Part shown: piece by piece, positions 1 to 6,776 of the stretch | Numbering within the stretch: the stretch's first letter is position 1 | Layout of the letters: each line of letters starts with the position of its first letter | Source: Gammaproteobacteria bacterium | GTDB taxonomy: Bacteria > Pseudomonadota > Gammaproteobacteria > Eutrophobiales > Eutrophobiaceae | Direction of reading: 5' to 3' | DNA length: 9,722 bases | Assembly: GCA_016844485.1 (NCBI GenBank) | Contig: JAENIZ010000059.1 | Span: 1 to 9,722 of the forward strand | Made by a program: the position numbers and the translations under genes | Notes under the pieces: generated by a model | Told to the model about the DNA's origin: nothing | The model's input: only the letters and a program-made list of their open reading frames with translations | Database searches by the model: none

Positions 1-671
1 AATCGCAATACGGCCAGCCATGATCTCGGCATATTCCTGCGGTAATACAGGATCGAGTTCTGGTTCGGCATAACCGATCGGATAGAGGGGCATATTGGTA
101 CGGGGTTCATATTTATCGGTCGCGCCTACAGTGTGCAGCAATTCATGGGCGATCACGACGTTATTCTCCGCATCCATCTTTTCACTCGAGAAGGCGTTCA
201 CGATACCGATGAGTCCCTTCTGCAAGCCGAGTGAATGTGCCACGGTCTTGCGGGTTTCCGGATCGAAATATAATACGAATATCTGGATGTCCTTAGGATA
301 TTTGTAATTATCACGGCTCCATGACCAGTAGCGTAACTTCAAACTCCAGACCATGACAGAAAGCGCGGTCCGATTGCGTGGAGGGGGCGGTGGAATTTCT
401 TTTATTTCCGGCGCCAGGCCAATATCCACCCCTCCTCGTTGAAAAAATCTTCTATCTCTTTGAAAGTCAGAACACTCAGAGACTGAATATGATCCTGCGT
501 TGTCTCGCTGCCGTCACCATTGATGGGATAGATAGTTACCGCAAGTGGATCATCCCAGTCGGTTGAACGTGCCCTCGCCAGCCACGCCGTGCACGCGACC
601 ATCAATAATACATAAAGCAGGATCAGGATCCGGATTTTCCTGAAAAATCCACCGCTCGTTTGCCCGGTCAT
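1..671 (-). pseudogene. Membrane-anchored HExxH metallopeptidase-like protein, frameshifted, partial at left edge
   Basis: The reading begins at an ATG (complement of 669-671); a TTG two codons upstream is also in frame, and neither has a clear Shine-Dalgarno. The N-terminus has a short polar stretch, one hydrophobic segment (about residues 14-34, ILILLYVLLMVACTAWLA) and then STDWDDPLAVTIYPINGDG, which suggests a single membrane anchor with the rest outside the cytoplasm. In this frame the protein stops at 402 after the unrelated tail WILAWRRK. Adding one base to the G run (C run at 429-432 on the given strand) restores an uninterrupted frame to base 1. That frame reads GLAPEIKEIPPPPPRN, then LFVLY-like IFVLYFDPE, HSLGLQKGLIGIVNAFSS, and AHELLHTVGATDKY, whose HELLH (133-147) is a classic HExxH zinc-binding motif. 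I recognise the pattern as a conserved proteobacterial protein of unknown function; peptidase activity is inferred from HExxH only. It lies 135 bp downstream of the M17 peptidase gene, same strand. Sequencing error or true decay cannot be separated here. Confidence 0.8.
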
Positions 672-693
672 AAGCAAAATAATTTTTTATTTT

Positions 694-722
694 ATAAACA
701 AATGCAGCTTATGCTTGTTTAT
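694..722. repeat. Imperfect inverted repeat between the two leftward genes
   Basis: ATAAACAA (694-701) pairs perfectly with TTGTTTAT (715-722), and an inner GCA/TGC pair (704-706/712-714) extends the stem across a two-base bulge. It sits between the stop of the M17 gene (807) and the start of the metallopeptidase-like gene (671). There is no T tract after the stem in either direction: leftward it is followed by an A-rich stretch. It is therefore not a canonical intrinsic terminator. A protein-binding palindrome or an RNA element in the leader of the downstream gene is possible. Confidence 0.3.
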
Positions 723-806
723 CCAATGCCTTCTTCCCCGCTGACTTGAGGTCACAATTTGTGGCCCAGGAAATTAAACTCTTCTTTTAACTACCACCTG
801 TCACAT

Positions 807-2288
807 TCACAAAATTTTCTTATCCAGTAACAAATTTAATGTATATCGAATCCCGAATCCCGTTGTATCCGTCGGTATATGGGCAAGCCCTCCCTTGCGG
901 TTGCTGCTGGCGAGATCAATATGGATCCATGGCGTGTTGTTTTTCACAAAGCGTTGCAGGAATCGCGCAGCGAGGATATGGTCAGCGCCGCTTTCACGCG
1001 AACATTGTTTGACATCGGCAATATCACTTTCAAGCGACTTGTCATAATCCTCATCCATGGGAAACGGCCAGACCCTTTCGCCGCTGTCACGTCCCGCTTC
1101 AACCAGTTTCGGAATTAATTCATCCTTGTTCGTGAATATCCCGCTGTACGCCTTGCCCAGTGAATAGATGCAGGCGCCCGTGAGTGTTGCATAATCGATA
1201 ATAAGTTTCGGTTTTTGTTTCGAGGCCATTGCCAGGGTATCCGCAAGGACCATCCGGCCTTCCGCATCGGTATTTACGATTTCAATTGTCGTGCCGTCGG
1301 ATGCGGTAATAACATCATTCGGCTTGTAGGCCTTAGGGCCGATATGATTCATGGCGAGCGCCATCCAGCATTCCACCGGAAAACTAACCTTCAACCGGGT
1401 CAATGCCAGCAATGTCCCCAGTGCCACGGCACTGCCCTGCATGTCTTCATGCATGCCGAACATGTAGTTGGCTGATTTGAGATTGACACCACCCGTGTCA
1501 TAACAGATACCCTTGCCGACAAGTATTAATTTATTTTTTCGTGTGGAAATTGCGGGCGTGTATTGCAGGCGTACAATCCCGGCATCTTCCGTGGGACTGC
1601 CCTGTGCAACTGCAAGGAAGGCGCCGGCTTTTTGCTTTTTCAGATGCTTGATATCGTAAAACTCGAGTTTCCATTTATTTTCGTTTGCCAGTTGCCTGAC
1701 CCGCTTCAGGTAATCCGACGGCGTCAGCATGTTGGATGGCAACATGGTGAGACTCCGGGCCAATGCATTACCTTCCGCTTCCGCAAAAGTGCGTCTGAAG
1801 CCATGTGCTGTCCTGACGCCATAGAGATGGAGCATTTGCAGTTTGCTTGCTGATTTCGATTTGCTTTTGAACTTCGGCATTTCCGCCGCGGCGGCCAGTA
1901 TCGCTGCAATGACGGCCTCTGCGATGCGCTCTGGATGTCCCGCGCTGAATCCGTGTACGGCAATTCCCAATTCCTTAACCTCATGACCCTCATGCGCACT
2001 GATGAGCTTTCTTGCGAGTGTTAACAGGTTGAAACTGCTGATATCGGACTTGATACATGTGAACGAGATATGGCTGCCGGTTTTATTAGGCAGGTCCAGC
2101 ATGATGGGACTTTTATCCGCATCCTTCTTTCCCAGACGCTGCCGGCGCGCCTGCAGGATTTCACCATAAGGGATCTGTTTGATTGTTTTGACGGCAAGCA
2201 GGTGCGGCATGACAATGATCCAGTTGGCCAGTTTATCCACCTGTTGTTTGTCCGGGGACTTTGCCTGTTGCTGTAATTTGATGTTCAT
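807..2288 (-). CDS. Leucyl aminopeptidase family protein (peptidase M17)
   Basis: A 493-residue cytosolic metallo-aminopeptidase, close to the usual length of about 500 for PepA-type enzymes, which release N-terminal residues from peptides using two metal ions in a hexamer. The N-terminal half (about 1-170) is the divergent regulatory/assembly domain of the family; the C-terminal half (about 180-493) is catalytic. The expected metal and active-site residues are all present: Lys259 and Asp264 in VGKGICYDTGG, Lys271, Asp282 in HEDMQG, and Asp341, Glu343 and Arg345 in NTDAEGRM (339-346), the M17 signature with Met for the usual Leu. The ATG start has only a weak GGA six bases upstream. A Lys/Ser-rich stretch (KSKSKSASK, 141-149) lies between the domains. 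The N-terminal domain and the GMHEDMQG region look unlike canonical E. coli PepA, so this may be one of the divergent M17 paralogues; I leave the symbol blank. There is no obvious terminator after the stop. Confidence 0.93.
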   Translation of the reverse strand: MNIKLQQQAKSPDKQQVDKLANWIIVMPHLLAVKTIKQIPYGEILQARRQRLGKKDADKSPIMLDLPNKTGSHISFTCIKSDISSFNLLTLARKLISAHEGHEVKELGIAVHGFSAGHPERIAEAVIAAILAAAAEMPKFKSKSKSASKLQMLHLYGVRTAHGFRRTFAEAEGNALARSLTMLPSNMLTPSDYLKRVRQLANENKWKLEFYDIKHLKKQKAGAFLAVAQGSPTEDAGIVRLQYTPAISTRKNKLILVGKGICYDTGGVNLKSANYMFGMHEDMQGSAVALGTLLALTRLKVSFPVECWMALAMNHIGPKAYKPNDVITASDGTTIEIVNTDAEGRMVLADTLAMASKQKPKLIIDYATLTGACIYSLGKAYSGIFTNKDELIPKLVEAGRDSGERVWPFPMDEDYDKSLESDIADVKQCSRESGADHILAARFLQRFVKNNTPWIHIDLASSNRKGGLAHIPTDTTGFGIRYTLNLLLDKKIL

Positions 2289-2367
2289 AATTCGTCCAAT
2301 GGCTTTTAACTTAGTACTGGTTTAATCACATATGCCGTCTTTGATTGATGAATATGCCTTACCAGGA

Positions 2368-2442
2368 GTAATTTGTGATTAGTAATTTGTGATTTGTAAT
2401 TTGTGATTTGTTACCAATAACCAATTACTAATTACCAATCAC
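2368..2442. repeat. Inverted array of degenerate heptamers (GTRATTD), ten units
   Basis: Six head-to-tail 7-mers run on the plus strand: GTAATTT, GTGATTA, GTAATTT, GTGATTT, GTAATTT and GTGATTT (2368-2409). After a 5-bp GTTAC spacer, four 7-mers of the same family run in the opposite direction: CAATAAC, CAATTAC, TAATTAC and CAATCAC (2415-2442), reading on the minus strand as GTGATTG, GTAATTA, GTAATTG and GTTATTG. The first four variable positions are R at position 3 and a free last base. The whole tract could form a long imperfect AT-rich hairpin or cruciform. The same heptamer occurs in two other gaps of this window. Function unknown. Confidence 0.85.
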
Positions 2443-2448
2443 AGATTT

Positions 2449-2477
2449 TTGATTAACTCCGACTTATAAGCAATACT
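2449..2477 (+). promoter_or_regulatory. Candidate sigma-70 promoter for the aceE operon
   Basis: TTGATT (2449-2454, four of six matches to the -35 consensus) is followed by a 17-bp spacer and AATACT (2472-2477, four of six matches to the -10 consensus). It begins seven bases after the heptamer array, so the array would sit immediately upstream of RNA polymerase. A second possible -10, TATATT at 2555-2560, has no acceptable -35. This rests on eye matching only. Confidence 0.3.
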
Positions 2478-2607
2478 TTTAACTGAAATAATCCTAAACT
2501 GGTCACCATACAGAACTGAAAAGATAAGGATTCCACCACACCCCTACTCTCCTATATATTAATAAAACTCTGGAAAAGTCATCCGTGACATTTTTCAGAG
2601 ATTCCTT

Positions 2608-2626
2608 AAAGGTGGCAACGGTCATG
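2608..2626 (+). promoter_or_regulatory. Ribosome binding site and start codon of aceE
   Basis: AAAGGTGG (2608-2615) is followed eight bases later by ATG at 2624. The frame is also open upstream to a GTG at 2585, but that codon has no Shine-Dalgarno. Starting at 2624 gives 884 residues beginning MTEQQKDIDPQETHEW, which lines up with the start of the E. coli E1 protein (887 residues). This decides the start. Confidence 0.8.
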
Positions 2627-5278
2627 ACAGAACAACAAAAAGACATTGATCCCCAGGAAACACATGAGTGGCTTGATGCCCTGGAATCTATTCTGGAACG
2701 CGAAGGGATCGAGCGCGCGCATTTTATCCTGGAGCATTTAATCGCCAAGGCGCGGAAATTCGGCGCCTATCTGCCCTATAGCGCCACCACTGCCTATCTC
2801 AATACCATCCCCCCTTCCAAGGAGGAACGTTCGCCGGGTGATCCCGGTATCGAATGGCGCATCCGCTCCCTTGTACGCTGGAACGCACTGGCTATGGTGG
2901 TCAAGGCCAACCAGAAAAGCACTGAACTGGGCGGACATATCGCGAGCTTTGCATCCTCAGCCACGTTATATGACGTGGGCTTCAATCATTTCTTCCGCGC
3001 CCCCAGTGAAAAACACAGGGGCGATTTGCTGTTTATCCAGGGCCACTCCGCACCGGGCATTTATGCGCGCGCATTTCTCACCGGCCGCATAACCGAGGAA
3101 CAAATGAACAATTTTCGCCAGGAAGTGGATGGCAATGGACTGTCTTCCTATCCGCACCCGTGGCTGATGCCGGATTACTGGCAATTCCCCACAGTATCCA
3201 TGGGTCTCGGCCCACTGATGGCCATCTACCAGGCGCGCTTCATGCGTTATCTGGAAAACCGTGAGTTGATCAATCCCAGTGATCGCAAGGTGTGGGCGTT
3301 CATGGGCGATGGCGAGATGGATGAACCGGAATCCATGGGCGCGATTGGACTTGCGGCGCGGGAAAAACTGGACAATCTGATCTTCGTCATCAATTGCAAC
3401 CTGCAGCGGCTGGACGGTCCGGTGCGCGGCAACAGCAAGGTCATCCAGGAATTTGAAGGCACATTCCGCGGCGCGGGCTGGAATGTCATCAAGGTCATCT
3501 GGGGTTCCTACTGGGATCCGTTGATTGCGCGCGACACCAGCGGACTGCTCTACAAACGCATGGAAGAGTGCGTCGATGGTGAATACCAGGCCTACAAGGC
3601 GAATGACGGCGCCTTTGTCCGGGAAAAATTTTTCGGGAAATACCCGGAACTCAAGGCGATGGTGGCCAATATGTCGGATGCTGATATCTGGCGCCTCAAC
3701 CGTGGTGGCCATGATCCGCATAAGGTCTATGCCGCCTATGCCGCTGCGGTAAAACACAAGGGACAACCAACGGTGATCCTCGCCAAGACAGTCAAAGGAT
3801 ATGGCATGGGTGAGGCCGGTGAAGGCCAGAACATCACCCATCAGCAAAAGAAAATGGGTGAAGAGGCACTCAAAAAATTCAGGGATCGGTTCAGCATCCC
3901 AATCTCCGATGACAAGATTGCTGAAACACCATTTTATCGTCCGGCTGAAGACAGCCCTGAAATGCAATATCTCAAGGAGCGCAGGAAACTGTTGGGCGGG
4001 TATTTCTTTGACAAACGCAAAAAGCTACCCGCGCTGAAAATCCCGTCCCTTGAGATCCATCAGAAACTGCTGGAGGGTTCGGAAGACCGGGAGATCTCAA
4101 CGACCATGGCCTTCGTGCGCATTCTGAATACTCTGCTCAAGGACAAACAGATAGCAAAATATATCGTGCCGATTGTGCCGGATGAGGCGCGCACGTTCGG
4201 CATGGAAGGAATGTTCAGGCAACTCGGTATTTATTCATCCGTCGGCCAGCTCTATGAACCCGTCGATCAGGACCAGGTGATGTATTACCGCGAAGACATC
4301 AAGGGCCAGATACTTGAAGAAGGAATTAACGAGGCAGGCGCCTATTCATCATGGATCGCAGCGGCCACGGCCTACCGTAATCACGGCATGTACATGATCC
4401 CTTTCTATATCTATTACTCCATGTTCGGTTTCCAACGCATCGGCGATCTCGCCTGGGCATCCGGCGATATGCGTTCGAGAGGTTTCCTGCTCGGCGGGAC
4501 GGCCGGCAGAACAACCCTTTCCGGTGAAGGGCTGCAACACCAGGATGGTCACAGCCATATCCTTGCATCAACGATCCCGAATTGTGTTTCCTATGATCCC
4601 ACTTATGCATATGAACTTGCCGTTATCATCCAGGACGGTATGAAAAAAATGTACCAGGATGATAAAGACATCTTTTATTACATCACGGTGATGAATGAAC
4701 CCTATGTACACCCGGCCATGCCGAAAGGTGTTGAAGAAGGGATCCTGCGCGGCATGTATCCGCTCAAAAAAGCCGGCAAGAAAAAACTGAAGGTTCAGTT
4801 GCTGGGTAGCGGGACAATCTTGCGCGAGGTCATCGCTGCTGCCGATTTGCTTGAAAAAGATTTTGATGTGGCGTCGGATGTCTGGAGTATCACCAGTTTT
4901 AACGAACTCCGGCGTGACGGCCTCGACGTGCAACGCTGGAATATGTTGCATCCGGACAAGAAACCCAGAACCAGTTACGTTACATCATCATTAGAGGAGG
5001 ATTGTCCCACAGTCGCCGCCACGGATTACATGAAGATCTACGCCGATCAGGTCCGCGAGTTCGTGCCGGGCCGCTATATCGTTCTCGGCACTGATGGCTT
5101 CGGCCGCAGTGACACGCGCAAACAGTTGCGCAAGTTTTTCGAGGTCAACCAATACTATATTGCCGTCGCGGCATTAAAGGCCCTGGCCGATGAAGGCAGC
5201 ATTCCCGCCGCAAAGGTCAGTGAGGCAATCAAGAAATATAAAATTGATCCGGAAAAACCGAATCCGGTAACTGTATAA
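2624..5278 (+). CDS. aceE: Pyruvate dehydrogenase complex E1 component, homodimeric type
   Basis: This is the thiamine-diphosphate enzyme that decarboxylates pyruvate and reductively acetylates the lipoyl group of AceF; it is the rate-setting first subunit of the cytosolic pyruvate dehydrogenase complex. At 884 residues from ATG 2624 it matches the E. coli protein closely along its whole length. Visible landmarks are the ThDP/Mg site GDGEMDEPE (228-236; Asp229 as Mg ligand) with Asn259 and Gln261 in VINCNLQ, the active-site loop with His406 in GQNITHQ, Glu570 in EGINE (the residue that activates the aminopyrimidine ring in this family), YYSMFGFQRIGDLAWA in the pyrimidine-binding domain, and GEGLQHQDGHSH near 634-645. 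In that last motif a Gln stands where E. coli has Glu. The C-terminal domain carries the LGTDGFGRSD motif. It is intact, with no frameshift. It is the first gene of the operon; aceF follows after 107 bp of repeat-bearing spacer. Confidence 0.98.
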   Translation: MTEQQKDIDPQETHEWLDALESILEREGIERAHFILEHLIAKARKFGAYLPYSATTAYLNTIPPSKEERSPGDPGIEWRIRSLVRWNALAMVVKANQKSTELGGHIASFASSATLYDVGFNHFFRAPSEKHRGDLLFIQGHSAPGIYARAFLTGRITEEQMNNFRQEVDGNGLSSYPHPWLMPDYWQFPTVSMGLGPLMAIYQARFMRYLENRELINPSDRKVWAFMGDGEMDEPESMGAIGLAAREKLDNLIFVINCNLQRLDGPVRGNSKVIQEFEGTFRGAGWNVIKVIWGSYWDPLIARDTSGLLYKRMEECVDGEYQAYKANDGAFVREKFFGKYPELKAMVANMSDADIWRLNRGGHDPHKVYAAYAAAVKHKGQPTVILAKTVKGYGMGEAGEGQNITHQQKKMGEEALKKFRDRFSIPISDDKIAETPFYRPAEDSPEMQYLKERRKLLGGYFFDKRKKLPALKIPSLEIHQKLLEGSEDREISTTMAFVRILNTLLKDKQIAKYIVPIVPDEARTFGMEGMFRQLGIYSSVGQLYEPVDQDQVMYYREDIKGQILEEGINEAGAYSSWIAAATAYRNHGMYMIPFYIYYSMFGFQRIGDLAWASGDMRSRGFLLGGTAGRTTLSGEGLQHQDGHSHILASTIPNCVSYDPTYAYELAVIIQDGMKKMYQDDKDIFYYITVMNEPYVHPAMPKGVEEGILRGMYPLKKAGKKKLKVQLLGSGTILREVIAAADLLEKDFDVASDVWSITSFNELRRDGLDVQRWNMLHPDKKPRTSYVTSSLEEDCPTVAATDYMKIYADQVREFVPGRYIVLGTDGFGRSDTRKQLRKFFEVNQYYIAVAALKALADEGSIPAAKVSEAIKKYKIDPEKPNPVTV

Positions 5279-5284
5279 CAACTG

Positions 5285-5298
5285 GTGATTGGTGATTG
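5285..5298 (+). repeat. Two GTGATTG heptamers just after aceE
   Basis: Two perfect tandem copies of GTGATTG begin six bases after the aceE stop codon. They belong to the same family as the arrays at 2368-2442 and 6739-6766. Confidence 0.75.
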
Positions 5299-5312
5299 AT
5301 AAAAACGAAAAT

Positions 5313-5361
5313 GCTCAATGTTTAAAGTTCAACGTTAAACATTGAACCTGAAACGTTGAAC
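5313..5361 (+). repeat. Array of GTTNAAC-type heptamers between aceE and aceF
   Basis: Seven consecutive 7-mers can be read in register: GCTCAAT, GTTTAAA, GTTCAAC, GTTAAAC, ATTGAAC, CTGAAAC and GTTGAAC. The unit differs from the GTRATTD family elsewhere in the window and is itself nearly palindromic (GTTCAAC is the complement of GTTGAAC). It is degenerate: no two adjacent units are identical, and the first unit is the weakest match. Confidence 0.75.
5315..5345 (+). promoter_or_regulatory. Perfect 11-bp stem, possible antiterminator-like alternative fold
   Basis: TCAATGTTTAA (5315-5325) is exactly complementary to TTAAACATTGA (5335-5345), with a nine-base loop. Its loop and right arm contain the whole left arm of the stem at 5327-5361, so the two folds cannot coexist in one RNA. 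The pairing is seen in the sequence; any regulatory role is inferred. Confidence 0.35.
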
Positions 5362-5368
5362 CGTTTTT
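5327..5368 (+). terminator. Possible weak intrinsic terminator or attenuator between aceE and aceF
   Basis: GTTCAACGTT (5327-5336) is exactly complementary to AACGTTGAAC (5352-5361), with a 15-base loop, and is followed by CG and five T (5364-5368). The stem has only four G/C pairs out of ten and the loop is long, so it would be weak. It may lower aceF expression relative to aceE or process the transcript. It could also be only a by-product of the near-palindromic heptamers. Confidence 0.35.
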
Positions 5369-5385
5369 AATAGGAAAAACTGATT

Positions 5386-6699
5386 TTGGCTAAAGAGAGA
5401 GAAATACAACTTCCCGATATTGGCGACTTTGATAGTGTCGATGTCATTGATGTTGCTGTGGGTCCGGGCGATAAAATAAAAAAGGAAGACACGCTTATTA
5501 CACTGGAAAGTGACAAGGCGACGATGGACATTCCCTCGCCTGCCGCGGGCATTGTGAAAAAAATGCTGGTGAAAACAGGAGACAAGATCTCACAGGGCGC
5601 ACCTATCCTGATCCTGGAGGAGACTGCCACACCAGTGGATAGTGAAGCAACCACTGTAAATGCTTCCCTAGCAGACAGCGAAGTAACTACTGTAAACGCT
5701 TCCAAGATAGACAGTGAGGCAACCACCATAAACGCAGCACCCCGGCCCGCACCTTATGTACGCAACAGCGCACAGATTGTCGGGGCAAGCCACTCCGAAA
5801 AGGCCCATGCCAGTCCTTCCGTGCGCCGCTTTGCCCGCGAACTCGGTGTGGATCTCGGTCTTGTGTATGGTACCGGGCCCAAGGGGCGCATCTTAAAAGA
5901 TGACATCAAGGCCTTTACCAAAAGCATGTTGTCCGGCAACAAGCTTAACCGTGGCGGTGCGTTTGGATTACCGGAGACACCGCCGGTTGATTTTTCCAAA
6001 TTCGGCGAGATTGAACTCAAACCGCTGAGCAGGATAAAACGGCTGGGCGGGCAGAGTCTGCACAGGAGCTGGATCACCGTGCCACATGTGACCCAGTTCG
6101 ATGAGGCCGATATTACTGATCTGGAGGAATTCAGGAAATCAAAACTTGAAACTGCAAAGAAAAAAGGAATCAAACTGACGCTGGTGTCATTTCTGGTCAA
6201 GGCCGTGGTTGACGTGCTGCACGAAATGCCTGAATTCAATTCTTCACTCAGTACTGATGGTGAAAATATTGTCCTGAAGAAATATTTTCATATCGGCATT
6301 GCCGTGAATACTGATAACGGGCTCGTTGTTCCCGTAATAAAAGATGCCGACCAAAAAGGTTTGTTTGATATTGCATCAGAGATAAGCACGCTCACCGACA
6401 AAGTAAGGGCAGGAAAATTCACTCCTGCCGATCTGCAGGGGGGATGTTTTACGATATCAAGTCTGGGTGGTATCGGTGGAACAGGTTTTACTCCCATCGT
6501 TAATGCACCTGAAGTGGCAATACTCGGTGTTTCACGTTCCGTGATGAAACCTGTCTATCAGAACGGAGAATTTGTTCCCCGTTTGATATTACCTTTTGCG
6601 CTATCCTACGATCACCGCGTAATCGACGGTGTTTCCGGTGCGCAATTCACTCAGCATCTGAGCACGGTTTTAACTGATATACGCCATATACTGCTTTAA
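5386..6699 (+). CDS. aceF: Pyruvate dehydrogenase complex E2, dihydrolipoamide acetyltransferase
   Basis: This is the core subunit of the complex: it carries the acetyl group on a lipoyl lysine and transfers it to CoA. It has 437 residues, the size of a form with one lipoyl domain. Order: lipoyl domain (about 4-78) with the lipoylated Lys44 in ESDKATMDIPSP; linker (about 79-140); E1/E3-binding domain (about 141-177, ASPSVRRFAREL to GRILKDDI); second linker; acetyltransferase domain (about 205-437) with the catalytic His410 and Asp414 in SYDHRVIDG. The start is a TTG, with AGGA (5372-5375) ten bases before it; no in-frame ATG lies close by, and starting here gives the usual MAKE-like N-terminus. 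The first linker is odd: instead of Ala/Pro-rich sequence it has three tandem copies of a 12-residue unit. It lies between aceE and lpdA in the operon and its frame is intact. Confidence 0.97.
   Translation: MAKEREIQLPDIGDFDSVDVIDVAVGPGDKIKKEDTLITLESDKATMDIPSPAAGIVKKMLVKTGDKISQGAPILILEETATPVDSEATTVNASLADSEVTTVNASKIDSEATTINAAPRPAPYVRNSAQIVGASHSEKAHASPSVRRFARELGVDLGLVYGTGPKGRILKDDIKAFTKSMLSGNKLNRGGAFGLPETPPVDFSKFGEIELKPLSRIKRLGGQSLHRSWITVPHVTQFDEADITDLEEFRKSKLETAKKKGIKLTLVSFLVKAVVDVLHEMPEFNSSLSTDGENIVLKKYFHIGIAVNTDNGLVVPVIKDADQKGLFDIASEISTLTDKVRAGKFTPADLQGGCFTISSLGGIGGTGFTPIVNAPEVAILGVSRSVMKPVYQNGEFVPRLILPFALSYDHRVIDGVSGAQFTQHLSTVLTDIRHILL
5632..5739 (+). repeat. Three tandem 36-bp units in the AceF linker
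   Basis: Residues 83-94, 95-106 and 107-118 of AceF read PVDSEATTVNAS, LADSEVTTVNAS and KIDSEATTINAA. The protein identity between units is high, while synonymous positions differ (agtgaagcaaccact, agcgaagtaactact, agtgaggcaaccacc). The duplication is therefore not very recent and the peptide appears to be kept by selection. The linker is predicted to be flexible and acidic. Confidence 0.9.
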
Positions 6700-6738
6700 T
6701 ATGATGTATTCCGTGAATCGCGGCTTGATAAACATATC

Positions 6739-6766
6739 TAATCACCAATCACCAATCACTAATCAC
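6739..6766 (-). repeat. Four GTGATTR heptamers between aceF and lpdA
   Basis: TAATCAC, CAATCAC, CAATCAC and TAATCAC run head to tail, reading on the minus strand as GTGATTA, GTGATTG, GTGATTG and GTGATTA. The array ends ten bases before the lpdA start codon. It leaves no recognisable Shine-Dalgarno in front of lpdA, where the bases are TGACTTTCCT. Confidence 0.85.
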
Positions 6767-6776
6767 TGACTTTCCT

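Larger units (their letters stand above)
2289..2623. other. Divergent intergenic region, 335 bp
   Basis: This gap separates the leftward M17 gene from the rightward pyruvate dehydrogenase operon and should hold promoters for both. It contains the inverted heptamer array (2368-2442), a promoter candidate for aceE (2449-2477), a short perfect palindrome TGGTCACCA (2500-2508) that could be a small operator, an AT-rich TATATTAATAAAA stretch (2555-2567), and the aceE ribosome binding site. I see no small open frame with a convincing start. I could not pick a convincing sigma-70 promoter for the M17 gene. Confidence 0.6.

Noticed and set aside
694..722. Stem-loop as terminator of the M17 gene
   Set aside because: It is followed leftward by an A-rich stretch and rightward by mixed sequence, so no U tract follows the stem in either direction.
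2368..2442. Heptamer array as a CRISPR
   Set aside because: Units are 7 bp, degenerate and contiguous with no spacers, and no cas genes are present.
2410..2442. ACCAAT motifs as a PdhR operator upstream of aceE
   Set aside because: The E. coli PdhR site needs ATTGGT, three bases, then ACCAAT. Here the ACCAAT copies are all in one orientation and spaced by the 7-bp repeat.
2585..2623. GTG at 2585 as the aceE start
   Set aside because: It lacks a ribosome binding site and adds 13 residues not seen in the family, while ATG 2624 has AAAGGTGG at good spacing.
2966..3967. Long open frame (333 codons) on the minus strand opposite aceE
   Set aside because: It is fully antisense to a clearly conserved enzyme, has no recognisable domain, and its composition is what the complement of AceE codons gives.
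4568..4951. Minus-strand open frame opposite the end of aceE
   Set aside because: It is a complement shadow of conserved AceE coding sequence, with no motif or ribosome binding site.
5367..6239. Minus-strand open frames opposite aceF with Ser/Val-rich repeats
   Set aside because: The apparent protein repeat is only the reverse reading of the 36-bp units of the AceF linker.
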